26,374 nucleotides of DNA from CAZCFB01 sp964511535 (GTDB lineage: Bacteria > Myxococcota_A > Polyangia > GCA-2747355 > CAZCFB01). The position numbers and the translations under genes are program-made. Below are positions 1-7,151 of the stretch, piece after piece. Every line of letters begins with the position of its first letter. The stretch's first letter is position 1. The notes beneath the pieces were generated by a model, which was not told the DNA's origin, made no database searches, and saw nothing but the letters and a program-made list of their open reading frames with translations. Location: NCBI GenBank assembly GCA_964511535.1, contig CAZEFW010000136.1, forward strand, positions 1-26,374, read 5' to 3'.

Positions 1-125
1 GCTTCAGGCTTCAGGCTTCAGGGTAGATGGTTGGGCTCGCTTCGCTCGCCGGCTTGAAGGTTCTTGATTCAGGGGGCCGGTTCGTTGGGCAATCGCACCT
101 CAAGCCTGACGTCTGAAGCCTGAAG
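1..125. repeat. Inverted arms of short tandem heptamers
   Basis: The left arm at 2-22 is three exact copies of CTTCAGG. A right arm at about 98-125 carries three to four copies of the reverse complement CCTGAAG, with single-base changes and one inserted base. Another TTCAGGG lies at 68-74. The core between the arms (about 23-97) contains no gene I can support. The left arm touches the window edge, so it may have more copies outside. The layout matches the element at 2461-2652 although the unit sequence and length differ. No protein-coding content or target duplication is visible. Confidence 0.7.
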
Positions 126-129
126 TCTT

Positions 130-157
130 GCGGTCGAGTTCGTGAGAACTCGACCGC
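130..157. other. Perfect 12-bp hairpin with GTGA loop
   Basis: GCGGTCGAGTTC at 130-141 is followed by GTGA and then its exact reverse complement at 146-157. As RNA on the plus strand the loop would be GUGA, a GNRA-type tetraloop, which makes a very stable stem. A second, weaker hairpin (GCTTG/CAAGC with a 7-base loop) follows at 158-174. There is no T-run, so this is not a classical intrinsic terminator. It lies 120 bases upstream of the Tex-like gene and could be a terminator for an upstream gene, a leader structure or part of the repeat element. Confidence 0.6.
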
Positions 158-179
158 GCTTGCCGGCGCCAAGCTCACC

Positions 180-277
180 TTGCGCGGGGGCTGAAACCGT
201 ATAAAGATTAATCCAATATCCTTGGAGTTGGGTAACGCTCCAGCATCTTCACAATCCCACTTTAGGCCGCCGCTTCG
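180..277 (+). promoter_or_regulatory. AT-rich leader with weak promoter-like box
   Basis: The stretch from about 197 to 230 is clearly more AT-rich than its surroundings and contains TATAAA at 200-205, a plausible -10 box about 70 bases before the start at 278. The best upstream partner, TTGCGC at 180-185, is only 14 bases away, too short for a standard sigma-70 promoter. No strong Shine-Dalgarno motif precedes the ATG at 278. Treat this as a candidate leader only. Confidence 0.25.
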
Positions 278-2023
278 ATGGACTACTGGAATTATCTGAA
301 CGCATCCACGCTGTTCGACCTCAAGGGCCTGAGCCAGGGGAGCGCGGAGCGCTTCTTCCACCTGCTGGGGCTGGGTCACTCGGTGGCGGACCTGCTGGGC
401 CATTACAGCGATGAGTTCGGGCATCTGCCGGTGGAGACCTTGCAGCGCATGGCTCAGGCGCACCGCACCTACCAGACCTGGCGCAAGCGAAAGACCACCA
501 TCGAGGAGGCCCGGCGCAAGGCGCGGCTGCACACGGTGCCGGCGGGGGTCTACCAGTACGCGCCCCGGCCGGATCAGCTCGACGCCATCGTCAGGACGGC
601 GCGGCTCTGCCCGCGCACCGCCGTCGAGACCGACGACGACTGGGTGGCGGTGCTGCAAGCCGGGGTGGCCCTCTGGACCTGGTGCATGGACCTGTGCCGC
701 AAGGAGGGCAAGGCCACCACGAGGCAGGCGGACGGCGCGCAGGAGCGCGCGGTCAAGTTCGATCAGTACCTGCGCGCCAGCGAGACTCTCGCTGACCTGC
801 CGCCCCACCGGTGGCTCGCCATGCGCCGCGGCGTCAAGGAGAAGGCGCTGACGTTGCTCCTGGAGCTGCCGGAGGACGGCATGCTGCAGCGGATGGAGCG
901 GGTCAAGGAGCAGCTCGGGCCGCCGGCGCAGGAGCGCGACCCCGTGTCCTTGCTGTCCGAGCTGGTCACCGACGACCTGCGGCCATGGCTGCTGTCGATC
1001 ATGGACAGCGACGCGCAGCAGCAGGCCGTGCGCAGCGCCTGCGAGTCTCTGGCCGGCCTGCTGCGCACATCAGCGGTGCAGGCGCGGCAGCTGGGGGCGG
1101 TGTACCTGACCCGGTCCGGCGCGCAGGTGGCCGTGGTGGTGGCGGATCGGGAGGGCGACCCTGCCAACCAGCGCGTGCTCAAGGCGGAGGGGGACTGGGT
1201 CAACAAGGTGGTGGAGTTCTTCAACGACCAGGGGGTGGTGCACATCGTGCTGCCCACCTCGGTTGTGGACGCCGAGCTGCTGCCGCCCCTGGAGGAGCAG
1301 CTGCTCGGCCGCCTGGACGGCAAGGTGCAGATCCTGAAGGTGCGGCCGGCCGCCCTGGGCGAGGCGCGCATCCCGCTGACCGATCCGCCGCTGCGGCTGC
1401 GCAAGTCGGTGGCGTCGGCCATGGTGCTCGCCCGCCGCGCCCTCGACCCGCTGCGCGAGTGGAGCCTGGTGGACCCGGTGAGCATCGGCGTGGCCGAGTA
1501 CCAGGCCGAGCTGAACACAGACGCCCTGCGCCAGGCGCTCAAGGAGACGAGCGAGCTGTGCCGGCTGGAGCGGCGGCGTGGCAAGCGGGTGCACATGGGC
1601 GGGCCCCAGACCCGGGGCAACGCGGCCATGGCCAAGCTGAATCAGATGGTCAAGACCATCGCCGATCTGCGCGCGGGGATGACCGTGCACGGCATGGTGA
1701 CCAACATCTCCCACTTCGGGGCGTTCGTGAACCTGGGCCTGGCCCAGGAGGCGCTGGTGCACATCTCGGAGCTGTCTGACAGCTTCGTGTCAAACCCGAA
1801 CGAGGTGGTGAGCATCGGCCAGCAAGTAACCGCGAGGGTGCTGGCCGTGGAGCCCGCGCGGGGCCGCATCTCGCTGACCCTCAAGACGCGCAGCAGGCAG
1901 CTGGAGGGCAACGACAGGCGGGGCCAGGGGGAGCGTGGCGGCGGGCGGGCAGAGCGCAACGGGCCGCCCATGAGCAAGGCCCAGGCGCTGGCCAACCTCG
2001 AGAAGCTGTTCAAGAAAGAGTAG
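278..2023 (+). CDS. Tex-like S1 RNA-binding protein, degenerate
   Basis: 581 residues. The C-terminal part has a clear S1 RNA-binding domain (about 465-536; GMVTNISHFGAFVNLG, then ALVHISELSD). Residues about 274-430 match the YqgF-like region of the transcription accessory protein Tex: the stretch with ARRALDPLREW and DPVSIGVAEYQAEL (399-412) corresponds to Tex ARRLQDPLAEL and DPKSIGVGQYQHDV. In Tex a helix-hairpin-helix region follows; here the chain passes in about 35 residues to the S1 domain. The Tex LDPG motif is replaced by LTRSG, so a nuclease-like site is unlikely. The first 270 residues I do not recognise. The tail is Arg/Gly-rich with a final short helix. Role inferred: RNA binding linked to transcription or translation. 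It precedes a PPC-domain gene by 23 bases, probably co-transcribed. The start has no obvious ribosome site. Confidence 0.8.
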   Translation: MDYWNYLNASTLFDLKGLSQGSAERFFHLLGLGHSVADLLGHYSDEFGHLPVETLQRMAQAHRTYQTWRKRKTTIEEARRKARLHTVPAGVYQYAPRPDQLDAIVRTARLCPRTAVETDDDWVAVLQAGVALWTWCMDLCRKEGKATTRQADGAQERAVKFDQYLRASETLADLPPHRWLAMRRGVKEKALTLLLELPEDGMLQRMERVKEQLGPPAQERDPVSLLSELVTDDLRPWLLSIMDSDAQQQAVRSACESLAGLLRTSAVQARQLGAVYLTRSGAQVAVVVADREGDPANQRVLKAEGDWVNKVVEFFNDQGVVHIVLPTSVVDAELLPPLEEQLLGRLDGKVQILKVRPAALGEARIPLTDPPLRLRKSVASAMVLARRALDPLREWSLVDPVSIGVAEYQAELNTDALRQALKETSELCRLERRRGKRVHMGGPQTRGNAAMAKLNQMVKTIADLRAGMTVHGMVTNISHFGAFVNLGLAQEALVHISELSDSFVSNPNEVVSIGQQVTARVLAVEPARGRISLTLKTRSRQLEGNDRRGQGERGGGRAERNGPPMSKAQALANLEKLFKKE

Positions 2024-2046
2024 AACCCCACAGACAGGAGGCGACG

Positions 2047-2463
2047 ATGAAGGCGTTTACCGGCGCGGCGGGCCATGTCCTGCGCCTGGATCCGGGCGAG
2101 GAGATCATGGAGAGCCTGGCTGCTTACCTGCAGTCTGCAGGCATCGAAGGCGCGGCCATCACGGGCATCGGGGCGGTCAAGGAGTCGACCATCGGCTACT
2201 TCGATCTGCACAAGCGGGAGTACCGCAACCTGGAGATCCCGGGCGACATGGAGCTGGTCTCATTCATGGGGAGCCTGACCTGGGCTGACGGCGAGCCAGT
2301 GATCCACGCCCACGTCACCCTCTCCGGCGAGGACTACATCGCAAAGAGCGGCCACCTGTTCTCTGCGGTCATCGCCGTGACAGGAGAGTTCTGGATCCAG
2401 CCAACAGGAATGAAGATCGAAAGAGCGCTGAACGAAAGGACCGGGCTGAAGCTGATCAAATGA
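2047..2463 (+). CDS. PPC/DUF296 domain protein
   Basis: 138 residues, the usual size of a single-domain PPC (plants and prokaryotes conserved, DUF296) protein. It shows the family pattern: an N-terminal strand, GIGAVKESTIGYFD at 41-54, HAHVTLSG at 87-94 and SGHL at 101-104. In plants this fold sits in AT-hook DNA-binding proteins; the bacterial single-domain proteins form trimers and their role is poorly known, with histidines of the HxH motif proposed to bind metal. There is no AT-hook here. A strong ribosome site (AGGAGG, 4-5 bases from ATG) supports the start. The stop codon TGA is itself the first three bases of the octamer repeat array that follows. Confidence 0.88.
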   Translation: MKAFTGAAGHVLRLDPGEEIMESLAAYLQSAGIEGAAITGIGAVKESTIGYFDLHKREYRNLEIPGDMELVSFMGSLTWADGEPVIHAHVTLSGEDYIAKSGHLFSAVIAVTGEFWIQPTGMKIERALNERTGLKLIK

Positions 2464-2652
2464 CAGAATGACAGAATGACAAAATGACAGAATGACAGAA
2501 CGAAATAGTAGCGCGGTGGAATGGATTTGCCCTGGAGCAGTAAGCAGTTGGAAGTTAAGGCCGAGCCTTAGATGTTGTCATCCATCATTTCGTAATTTAT
2601 ACAATTATGGCATTCTGTCATTTCGTCGTTCCGTCGTTCCGTCGTTCTGTCA
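2461..2652. repeat. Inverted arms of tandem octamers between convergent genes
   Basis: The left arm (2461-2500) is five tandem octamers of TGACAGAA, one with a single change. The right arm (2613-2652) is five octamers of the form TTCYGTCR, close to the reverse complement. The roughly 110-base core is much more AT-rich than the flanking genes and contains no ORF I can support. The element fills the gap between the PPC gene and the convergent Rho-like gene: the left arm starts on the PPC stop codon and the right arm ends 21 bases from the Rho-like stop. It has the same layout as the heptamer element at 1-125. It is not a CRISPR array, since units are contiguous without spacers. Confidence 0.85.
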
Positions 2653-2654
2653 TT

Positions 2655-2673
2655 CCGCGGCCGCAGGCCGCGG
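2655..2673 (-). terminator. GC hairpin directly after Rho-like gene
   Basis: CCGCGGCC, a three-base loop GCA, and GGCCGCGG form a perfect 8-bp stem touching the stop codon (2674-2676) of the minus-strand gene. On the minus strand it is followed by the octamer arm and not by a T-run, so intrinsic termination is uncertain. It could instead protect the mRNA 3' end. Confidence 0.4.
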
Positions 2674-3888
2674 CTACCGCTCTCCCGCCCAAAGCGCCTC
2701 GAGCATCAGCCGATTCCGCGGGTGGCGGTTCATTCGCAGCCGCAGCCGCTCCAGCACCTCGCCCGGCGGCAGCTCGCACAGCTGCTCCCTGAACCAGTGG
2801 CTCGCCCGCAGCACGGCGCCAGGCAGCAGGCGCTCCTCCTCGCGGGTCTCGGAGCGAGCCACCAGGATGTTGGGATAGACCCTCCTGGCGATGAGGTCGC
2901 GATCCAGGGTGATCCAGCTGTTGGCCGACTCGTGCAGCGCCTCGAGGTAGCGCTGATCGTCAGTGCTGCCGTCCAGCAGGGCGGCGCCCACGATGGTGAC
3001 CGAGCCGCCCTGCTTGAGGTTGCGACCGGCGCGGAAGAAGCGCGACACGGCCGCGGCGCCCGCCTGGACAGCGCCCTCGCCCTGGCGAGAGCTGGCGGCA
3101 TAGGCCCGCGCCAGGTGGGTCAGGGAGTCCACCAGCAGCACGGCGTCGTAGCCCTGCATGGCAAGGCGCACCGCGTCCTCCAGCAAGCAGTCTGCTACCT
3201 CCACCGTGGAGGCCGGGTCGTCGGCCACGGCGAACACCCCGTTGCCCAGGATGTCTTGCAGGGCCTGGCCCTCCTCGGGACGGTAGCCGATCTGGAGCCC
3301 GGCCAGCCAGAGCTCCTCGTGGTTGGCGGCGAAGCCACGGGCCATGTCCTGCAGCAAGGTGGTCTTGCCGCCCCGGCGCCCGCCCATCACCAGGCACCGC
3401 TGGCCCCGGCCCACCGGGCAGAAGAGGTCGATGATGCGGGTGGCCAGCCTGTCGGGATCATGCTCCAGGCGGTACAGCAGGCCGGGCGGCACCGACTCCA
3501 TGGCCTGATACCGCTCGGCCAGGGTGGGGGGAGGCGGACCGCCGGCGTCCTCGGCCAGATCTCCGGGAGGATCCACCGCCAGGCCGAGCGCGGCAGCAAG
3601 GGTCTTCACAGTCCAGGCAGCGGCCCACGCCTTGATGCAGCGCTCCCGCTCCAGCCGCCTCGACAGGTCCTGGATCACCGGCTCGGGCGAGGCCCCCCGG
3701 TCCAGCGCCAGCAGGTCCGCGTGCAGGCACAGGTCCAGGGCCACGGCCACCAGCCAGACCTCCCGCCGCCGCCGCGGCAGCAGCTCGGCCAGCAGCTCGC
3801 AGGCCCGCGCGGCCTCGTCCAGCAGGGGCGGTCCCTCCCGGTCGAGGAGCCGGGCCAGCCGAGACGCGACCTCCTCGCCAGCGCTCAT
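2674..3888 (-). CDS. Divergent Rho-like ATPase without RNA-binding domain
   Basis: 404 residues. From about 130 to the end it aligns with the ATPase core of termination factor Rho: PVGRGQRCLVM (158-168), Walker A RRGGKTTLLQ (171-180), Walker B AVLLVDSLTHLARAY (249-263), RFFRAGRNLKQGGSVTIV (283-300) and the arginine-finger region SETREEE (346-352, R349). The N-terminal cold-shock-like RNA-binding domain of true Rho is absent. In its place are about 105 mostly helical residues, including CELLAELLPRRRREV and KAWAAAWTVKTLAAALGL, which I cannot name. The segment that is DERPEE in Escherichia coli Rho reads GYRPEE here (201-206), so the catalytic Glu is Tyr; the Arg after the Thr in DSITR is His. 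It is probably a hexameric-type ATPase with reduced or altered activity. It follows the aminopeptidase gene by 19 bases. It should not be annotated as the genome's main Rho. Confidence 0.85.
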   Translation of the reverse strand: MSAGEEVASRLARLLDREGPPLLDEAARACELLAELLPRRRREVWLVAVALDLCLHADLLALDRGASPEPVIQDLSRRLERERCIKAWAAAWTVKTLAAALGLAVDPPGDLAEDAGGPPPPTLAERYQAMESVPPGLLYRLEHDPDRLATRIIDLFCPVGRGQRCLVMGGRRGGKTTLLQDMARGFAANHEELWLAGLQIGYRPEEGQALQDILGNGVFAVADDPASTVEVADCLLEDAVRLAMQGYDAVLLVDSLTHLARAYAASSRQGEGAVQAGAAAVSRFFRAGRNLKQGGSVTIVGAALLDGSTDDQRYLEALHESANSWITLDRDLIARRVYPNILVARSETREEERLLPGAVLRASHWFREQLCELPPGEVLERLRLRMNRHPRNRLMLEALWAGER

Positions 3889-3907
3889 GGAGATCCCTGG
3901 GCCTCGC

Positions 3908-5701
3908 TCAGATCGCCTTGCACGCCTTGCTCAGCCAGGCGGCGTCCTCGGCGTCGAGCAGCGGCGCCAGCTCCTGCTCCACCCGCGCGTGGTAGGCGTT
4001 GAGCCACGCCTTGCCCTCCTTGCCCAGCAGGCGGCGGTCGATGAGCCGCGTATCGATGGGACACAGGGTCAGGGAGTGGAACTTGAGGAACGGCGTCTCC
4101 TCGGTGCCGCGATCAGGATCCAGCATCACCTCGTACAGGTTCTCGATGCGGATGCCGAAGCCGCCCTCCTCGTAGTGGCCCGGCTCGATGGTGAGCATGT
4201 TGCCCGCCTCGAGCCCCGCGCCGGAGCAGCGCAGCACATGCAGGGACTGCGGCCCCTCGTGCACGTTGAGGAAGTGGCCCACGCCATGGCCGGTGCCGTG
4301 GTTGTAGTTCAGCCCTGCCTGCCACAGGCTGTGCCGGGCGATGCTCTCCAGGGAGCGACCGGGCCAGCCGGCCGGGAAGCAGAGGCTCGCCAGCGCGATG
4401 TGCCCCTTGAGCACCCGGGTGTAGCGGTCCTTCTGCTCCGGGGTTGCTCTGCCTCCGAGCAGGATGGTGCGGGTGATGTCAGTGGTGCCGTCGAGGTACT
4501 GGCCGCCCGAGTCCACCAGCAGGATCCCGCGCGGGCCGAGGGCGGCCGCTGCCTCGGGGGTGGCCTCGTAGTGGATGATGGCGCCGTGCTCGTTGTACCC
4601 GGCGATGGTGCCGAAGCTGGTGTCGCGGAAGTGTTCGCCCTGGGCTCGCAGCTCCAGCAGCTTCTCCTCCACCGTCACCTCGGTGACGCCCGGCTTGCGC
4701 ACCGCGTCTTGCAGCCAGCGCAGGAACTTCACCATGGCCACGCCGTCGCGTAGGTGGGCCGCCTTCATGCCCGCCGCCTCGGTGGCGTTCTTGGCCGCCT
4801 TCATGGCGAACACCGGGTTCGGCGCGCTGATGAGGGCCGCCCCCCGCAGCTTGTTGACCACCCAGGCGTTGGCCGTGGAGCCGTCCACCCAGACCCGCTT
4901 CTTGTCCTTTGCCAGGCCCCGCAGCGCCGCCGCGATATCACCGTAGGCGTGCAGCTGGACCGACTTGCCCAGGGCCTTGCGCGCCGCCGGGGAGATCTTG
5001 TCCAGGTCGGTGTACAGGTGGCCGACTCCGTCGACCACCAGGCCGTAGGCGATGGCCACCGGGTTGTGATCCACGTCGGCAGAGCGCACGTTGAACAGCC
5101 AGGCGATGGTGTCCAGGGCCACCAGCACCAGCGCGTCAGCCTTGCGGGCCTTCATCTCCTTGCCCACCCGGCCCAGCTTCTGGCGGATGGTGAGCCCGGC
5201 CATGCGCTTCGGCAGGACCTCGATGGGGGCCTTGCCCGGCGCGGGTTGATCGTCCCAGATCTGGTCCACCAGGTTTTTGTCCACCAGCTTCAGCTTCGCG
5301 CCGGCGCCGGTGACCGCCTCGCGCAGCACCGAGGCCAGGGAGAGGGACAGGACCCGGGGATCCGCGCCCAGCGCCTGGCCCGGCTTCAGGTTGCGCGCCA
5401 GCCACTCGGGGACGCTGGGCACGCCCTTGTTGCCCATCTTGAACAGGCGGATGCCGGTGCCCTTGAGCTGCTCGCCGGCCTGCAGGAAGTAGCGCCCGTC
5501 GGTCCAGAGGCCCGCGGTCTTTGCCGTGATGACCAGGTCGCCAGCCGAGCCGGTGAAGCCGCTGAGCCAGCGCCGGCGCTGCCAGCACTCCGGGACATAC
5601 TCGCTCTGGTGGGGGTCGGTGCTCGGGATGTAGTACGCGTCGACTCCGGCCTTGGCCATGAGCTCGCGCAGCTGCTTCAGCCTCTGCTTGATGGTGGACA
5701 A
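3908..5701 (-). CDS. Xaa-Pro aminopeptidase, three-domain type
   Basis: A 597-residue M24 metallopeptidase of the long aminopeptidase P form, which removes the N-terminal residue from peptides with proline second. The dinuclear metal site is intact: DSGGQYLDGTTDITRT gives D397 and D408, HGTGHGVGHFLNVHE gives the histidine, and TIEPGHYEEGGFGIRIEN gives the two glutamates. Two creatinase-like N-terminal domains precede it. I chose the TTG at 5701: AGGAG lies six bases upstream, and MSTIKQRLKQLRELM matches the usual family N-terminus. The longer frame from GTG at 5746 adds 15 residues (LKLHPSNHPH...) unlike the family and lacks a ribosome site. No signal peptide, so probably cytosolic. It is the first gene of a pair with the Rho-like ATPase. 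Confidence 0.93.
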   Translation of the reverse strand: MSTIKQRLKQLRELMAKAGVDAYYIPSTDPHQSEYVPECWQRRRWLSGFTGSAGDLVITAKTAGLWTDGRYFLQAGEQLKGTGIRLFKMGNKGVPSVPEWLARNLKPGQALGADPRVLSLSLASVLREAVTGAGAKLKLVDKNLVDQIWDDQPAPGKAPIEVLPKRMAGLTIRQKLGRVGKEMKARKADALVLVALDTIAWLFNVRSADVDHNPVAIAYGLVVDGVGHLYTDLDKISPAARKALGKSVQLHAYGDIAAALRGLAKDKKRVWVDGSTANAWVVNKLRGAALISAPNPVFAMKAAKNATEAAGMKAAHLRDGVAMVKFLRWLQDAVRKPGVTEVTVEEKLLELRAQGEHFRDTSFGTIAGYNEHGAIIHYEATPEAAAALGPRGILLVDSGGQYLDGTTDITRTILLGGRATPEQKDRYTRVLKGHIALASLCFPAGWPGRSLESIARHSLWQAGLNYNHGTGHGVGHFLNVHEGPQSLHVLRCSGAGLEAGNMLTIEPGHYEEGGFGIRIENLYEVMLDPDRGTEETPFLKFHSLTLCPIDTRLIDRRLLGKEGKAWLNAYHARVEQELAPLLDAEDAAWLSKACKAI

Positions 5702-5792
5702 GTGGCTCTCCTGATGTGGGTGGTTCGAGGGGTGAAGTTTTAGCACGCGGCAGGGCGTCCCGGCCAGCGGGGGGAGGGGCAGGCCGCGCGGG

Positions 5793-6155
5793 TCAGCGGA
5801 TCTTGCGGTAGCCGGCCTCGGCGCGCTCGTAGCCCAGGGCCTCCACCGCCTGCCGGAACTCGGCGTACATCACCTCGCGCTCGCTCAGGTTCAGCTCGAA
5901 GGCGGTGAGCACCGCGCGTTGGGCATCGCGGATCAGGCGCACCTCCATGGCCGGCACGTACCGTTCGCCCCGGGCCTCCTTGAGGTAGAACAGGTAGGCC
6001 TGCACCCGGCGGCGGATCGCGTCGGACAGACGGGCGGGGACCTTGTCGGGCAGCGCGGGGATCTCCAGGTCCTTCACGAAGTCGTCGGTCAGGTGCATCA
6101 CCGTCTCGTTGGGAGAGAACCGTGGTTTGGATCCACCCCGCCGCTTGTTGCCCAT
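5793..6155 (-). CDS. Small basic protein of unknown function
   Basis: 120 residues. I do not recognise the family. The N-terminus is basic and probably disordered (GNKRRGGSKPRFS), followed by predicted helical stretches such as ARLSDAIRRRVQAYLFYLKE and SEREVMYAEFRQAVEALGY. There is no signal peptide or membrane segment. An ATG at 6155 with GGAGGG six bases upstream decides the start; a longer frame to 6263 has no ribosome site and low-quality sequence. It is divergent from the TPR gene at 6281 and lies 91 bases upstream of the aminopeptidase gene on the same strand, so it could be transcribed with it. The basic N-terminus could suggest nucleic-acid or ribosome contact, but that is a guess. 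Confidence 0.7.
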   Translation of the reverse strand: MGNKRRGGSKPRFSPNETVMHLTDDFVKDLEIPALPDKVPARLSDAIRRRVQAYLFYLKEARGERYVPAMEVRLIRDAQRAVLTAFELNLSEREVMYAEFRQAVEALGYERAEAGYRKIR

Positions 6156-6280
6156 GACATGCCCTCCGCTGGCGTCCCTCAGGATAGCAGACCGCCTGCC
6201 CACGCGCTCTGCGCGCATCTCATGGCGGAATCCCCATGACGTTGTTAAACTCGGGCAAACCACTGGAGGTAAGTCGGACG

Positions 6281-7099
6281 ATGCGCCTGATCGTCATTAT
6301 CAGCCTCGCCCTCTGTGCCCTGGCGGGGACCGCCGAAGCCCAGACCGCGCGGAGCAAGGAGGACACCGAGCTGGCCAAGCGGTACTACCGGCTCGGCGAG
6401 GAGCTGTACGCCCGGTCCGATTACCGCCAGGCGCTGGACATGTTCCACCTGTCGTACAAGCACTCCGGCAGGGGCGCGCTGCTGTTCAACATCGCCCGCT
6501 GCCACGAATCCCTGGGCGAGCACGCCAAGGCGGTGGAGTTCTACCAGCAGTTCCTCAAGACCAAGCCGGCCAACCGGGCCATCGTCGAGAGCAAGATCGA
6601 AAACCTCAACCGGCTCATCGCCGGCAAGGACAAGCCGAAGCCGGCGGACAAGCCGAAGCCGGCGGACAAGCCGAAGCCGGCGGACAAGCCGAAGCCAGCA
6701 GACAGGCCGGATCCCGCGAGCAAGCCGGAGCCGGTGGACGAGCCGGAGCCGGCGACTCCGACCCGGACCAAACGCATCGCCGGGTGGGGCCTCGTCGGGG
6801 CCGGCGCGGCCATCGCCGTGGCCGGCGTGGTGATGGGCGTCATGGCCAGCGGCAAGGCGTCCGACCTGGAAGACGCGGCCAGAGAAGGCGCCGAGTGGGC
6901 CGAGGTCAAGGGTGACGAGTCAGCGGGCAAGGGCCTGTTCGCCGGATCCATCGTGGGCTACACGGTGGGCGGGGCGGCGGCCATCGCCGGGGCGGTGCTG
7001 CTGGTGCTCGACAGCCGGGAGCAGGGCGAGCGGTCGGCGTGGCTGCTGCCTGGCGCCGCGCCCGGCGGCGCGGTGGTGACCGGCGGGATCCGCTTCTGA
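6281..7099 (+). CDS. Exported TPR protein with Lys-Pro linker and two membrane segments
   Basis: 272 residues. A signal peptide (1-20, ending GTAEA) is followed by two TPR-like units (about 30-97; YYRLGEELYARSDYRQALDMF and LFNIARCHESLGEHAKAVEFY). A KPKPAD linker (118-160) follows, then two hydrophobic glycine/alanine segments (about 167-188 and 219-243). This layout is common in myxobacterial-type genomes and is usually annotated as a TPR envelope protein; the linker may span part of the periplasm. GGAGGT ten bases before ATG 6281 and the good signal peptide support this start over the upstream ATG at 6236. A stable hairpin follows the stop. Function beyond protein-protein interaction cannot be read from the sequence. 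Confidence 0.85.
   Translation: MRLIVIISLALCALAGTAEAQTARSKEDTELAKRYYRLGEELYARSDYRQALDMFHLSYKHSGRGALLFNIARCHESLGEHAKAVEFYQQFLKTKPANRAIVESKIENLNRLIAGKDKPKPADKPKPADKPKPADKPKPADRPDPASKPEPVDEPEPATPTRTKRIAGWGLVGAGAAIAVAGVVMGVMASGKASDLEDAAREGAEWAEVKGDESAGKGLFAGSIVGYTVGGAAAIAGAVLLVLDSREQGERSAWLLPGAAPGGAVVTGGIRF
6632..6757 (+). repeat. 18-bp in-frame tandem repeat in TPR gene
   Basis: The unit AAGCCGAAGCCGGCGGAC (KPKPAD) is present in three exact copies at 6632-6649, 6650-6667 and 6668-6685, then a copy with two changes (6686-6703) and about three degenerate copies to 6757. The exact copies at one end suggest recent slippage or unequal exchange. Because the unit is a multiple of three, copy-number change alters linker length without breaking the frame. 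Confidence 0.9.
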
Positions 7100-7103
7100 C
7101 GCG

Positions 7104-7124
7104 CCCGGCCGGAGAGCGGCCGGG
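7104..7124 (+). terminator. GC hairpin after TPR gene
   Basis: CCCGGCCG (7104-7111), loop GAGAG, CGGCCGGG (7117-7124) is a perfect 8-bp stem starting five bases after the stop codon at 7097-7099. No T-run follows; the purine-rich ribosome site of the next gene comes directly after. It may be a partial terminator or attenuator between the two genes. Confidence 0.45.
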
Positions 7125-7151
7125 ACTCCAGGGGGGTGAAGGGACGAGCTC

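Noticed and set aside
11..808. 265-residue minus-strand open frame over the left intergenic element and the Tex-like gene
   Set aside because: The product is His/Arg/Gly-rich, it runs through the repeat element, and the Tex-like gene on the other strand has clear homology motifs.
2461..2652. CRISPR array
   Set aside because: Units are contiguous 8-mers with no spacers, and the arms are inverted to each other; no cas gene is nearby.
3908..5746. Longer aminopeptidase starting at GTG 5746
   Set aside because: No ribosome site, and the extra 15 residues do not fit the family; the TTG at 5701 has a well-placed AGGAG and gives the expected N-terminus.
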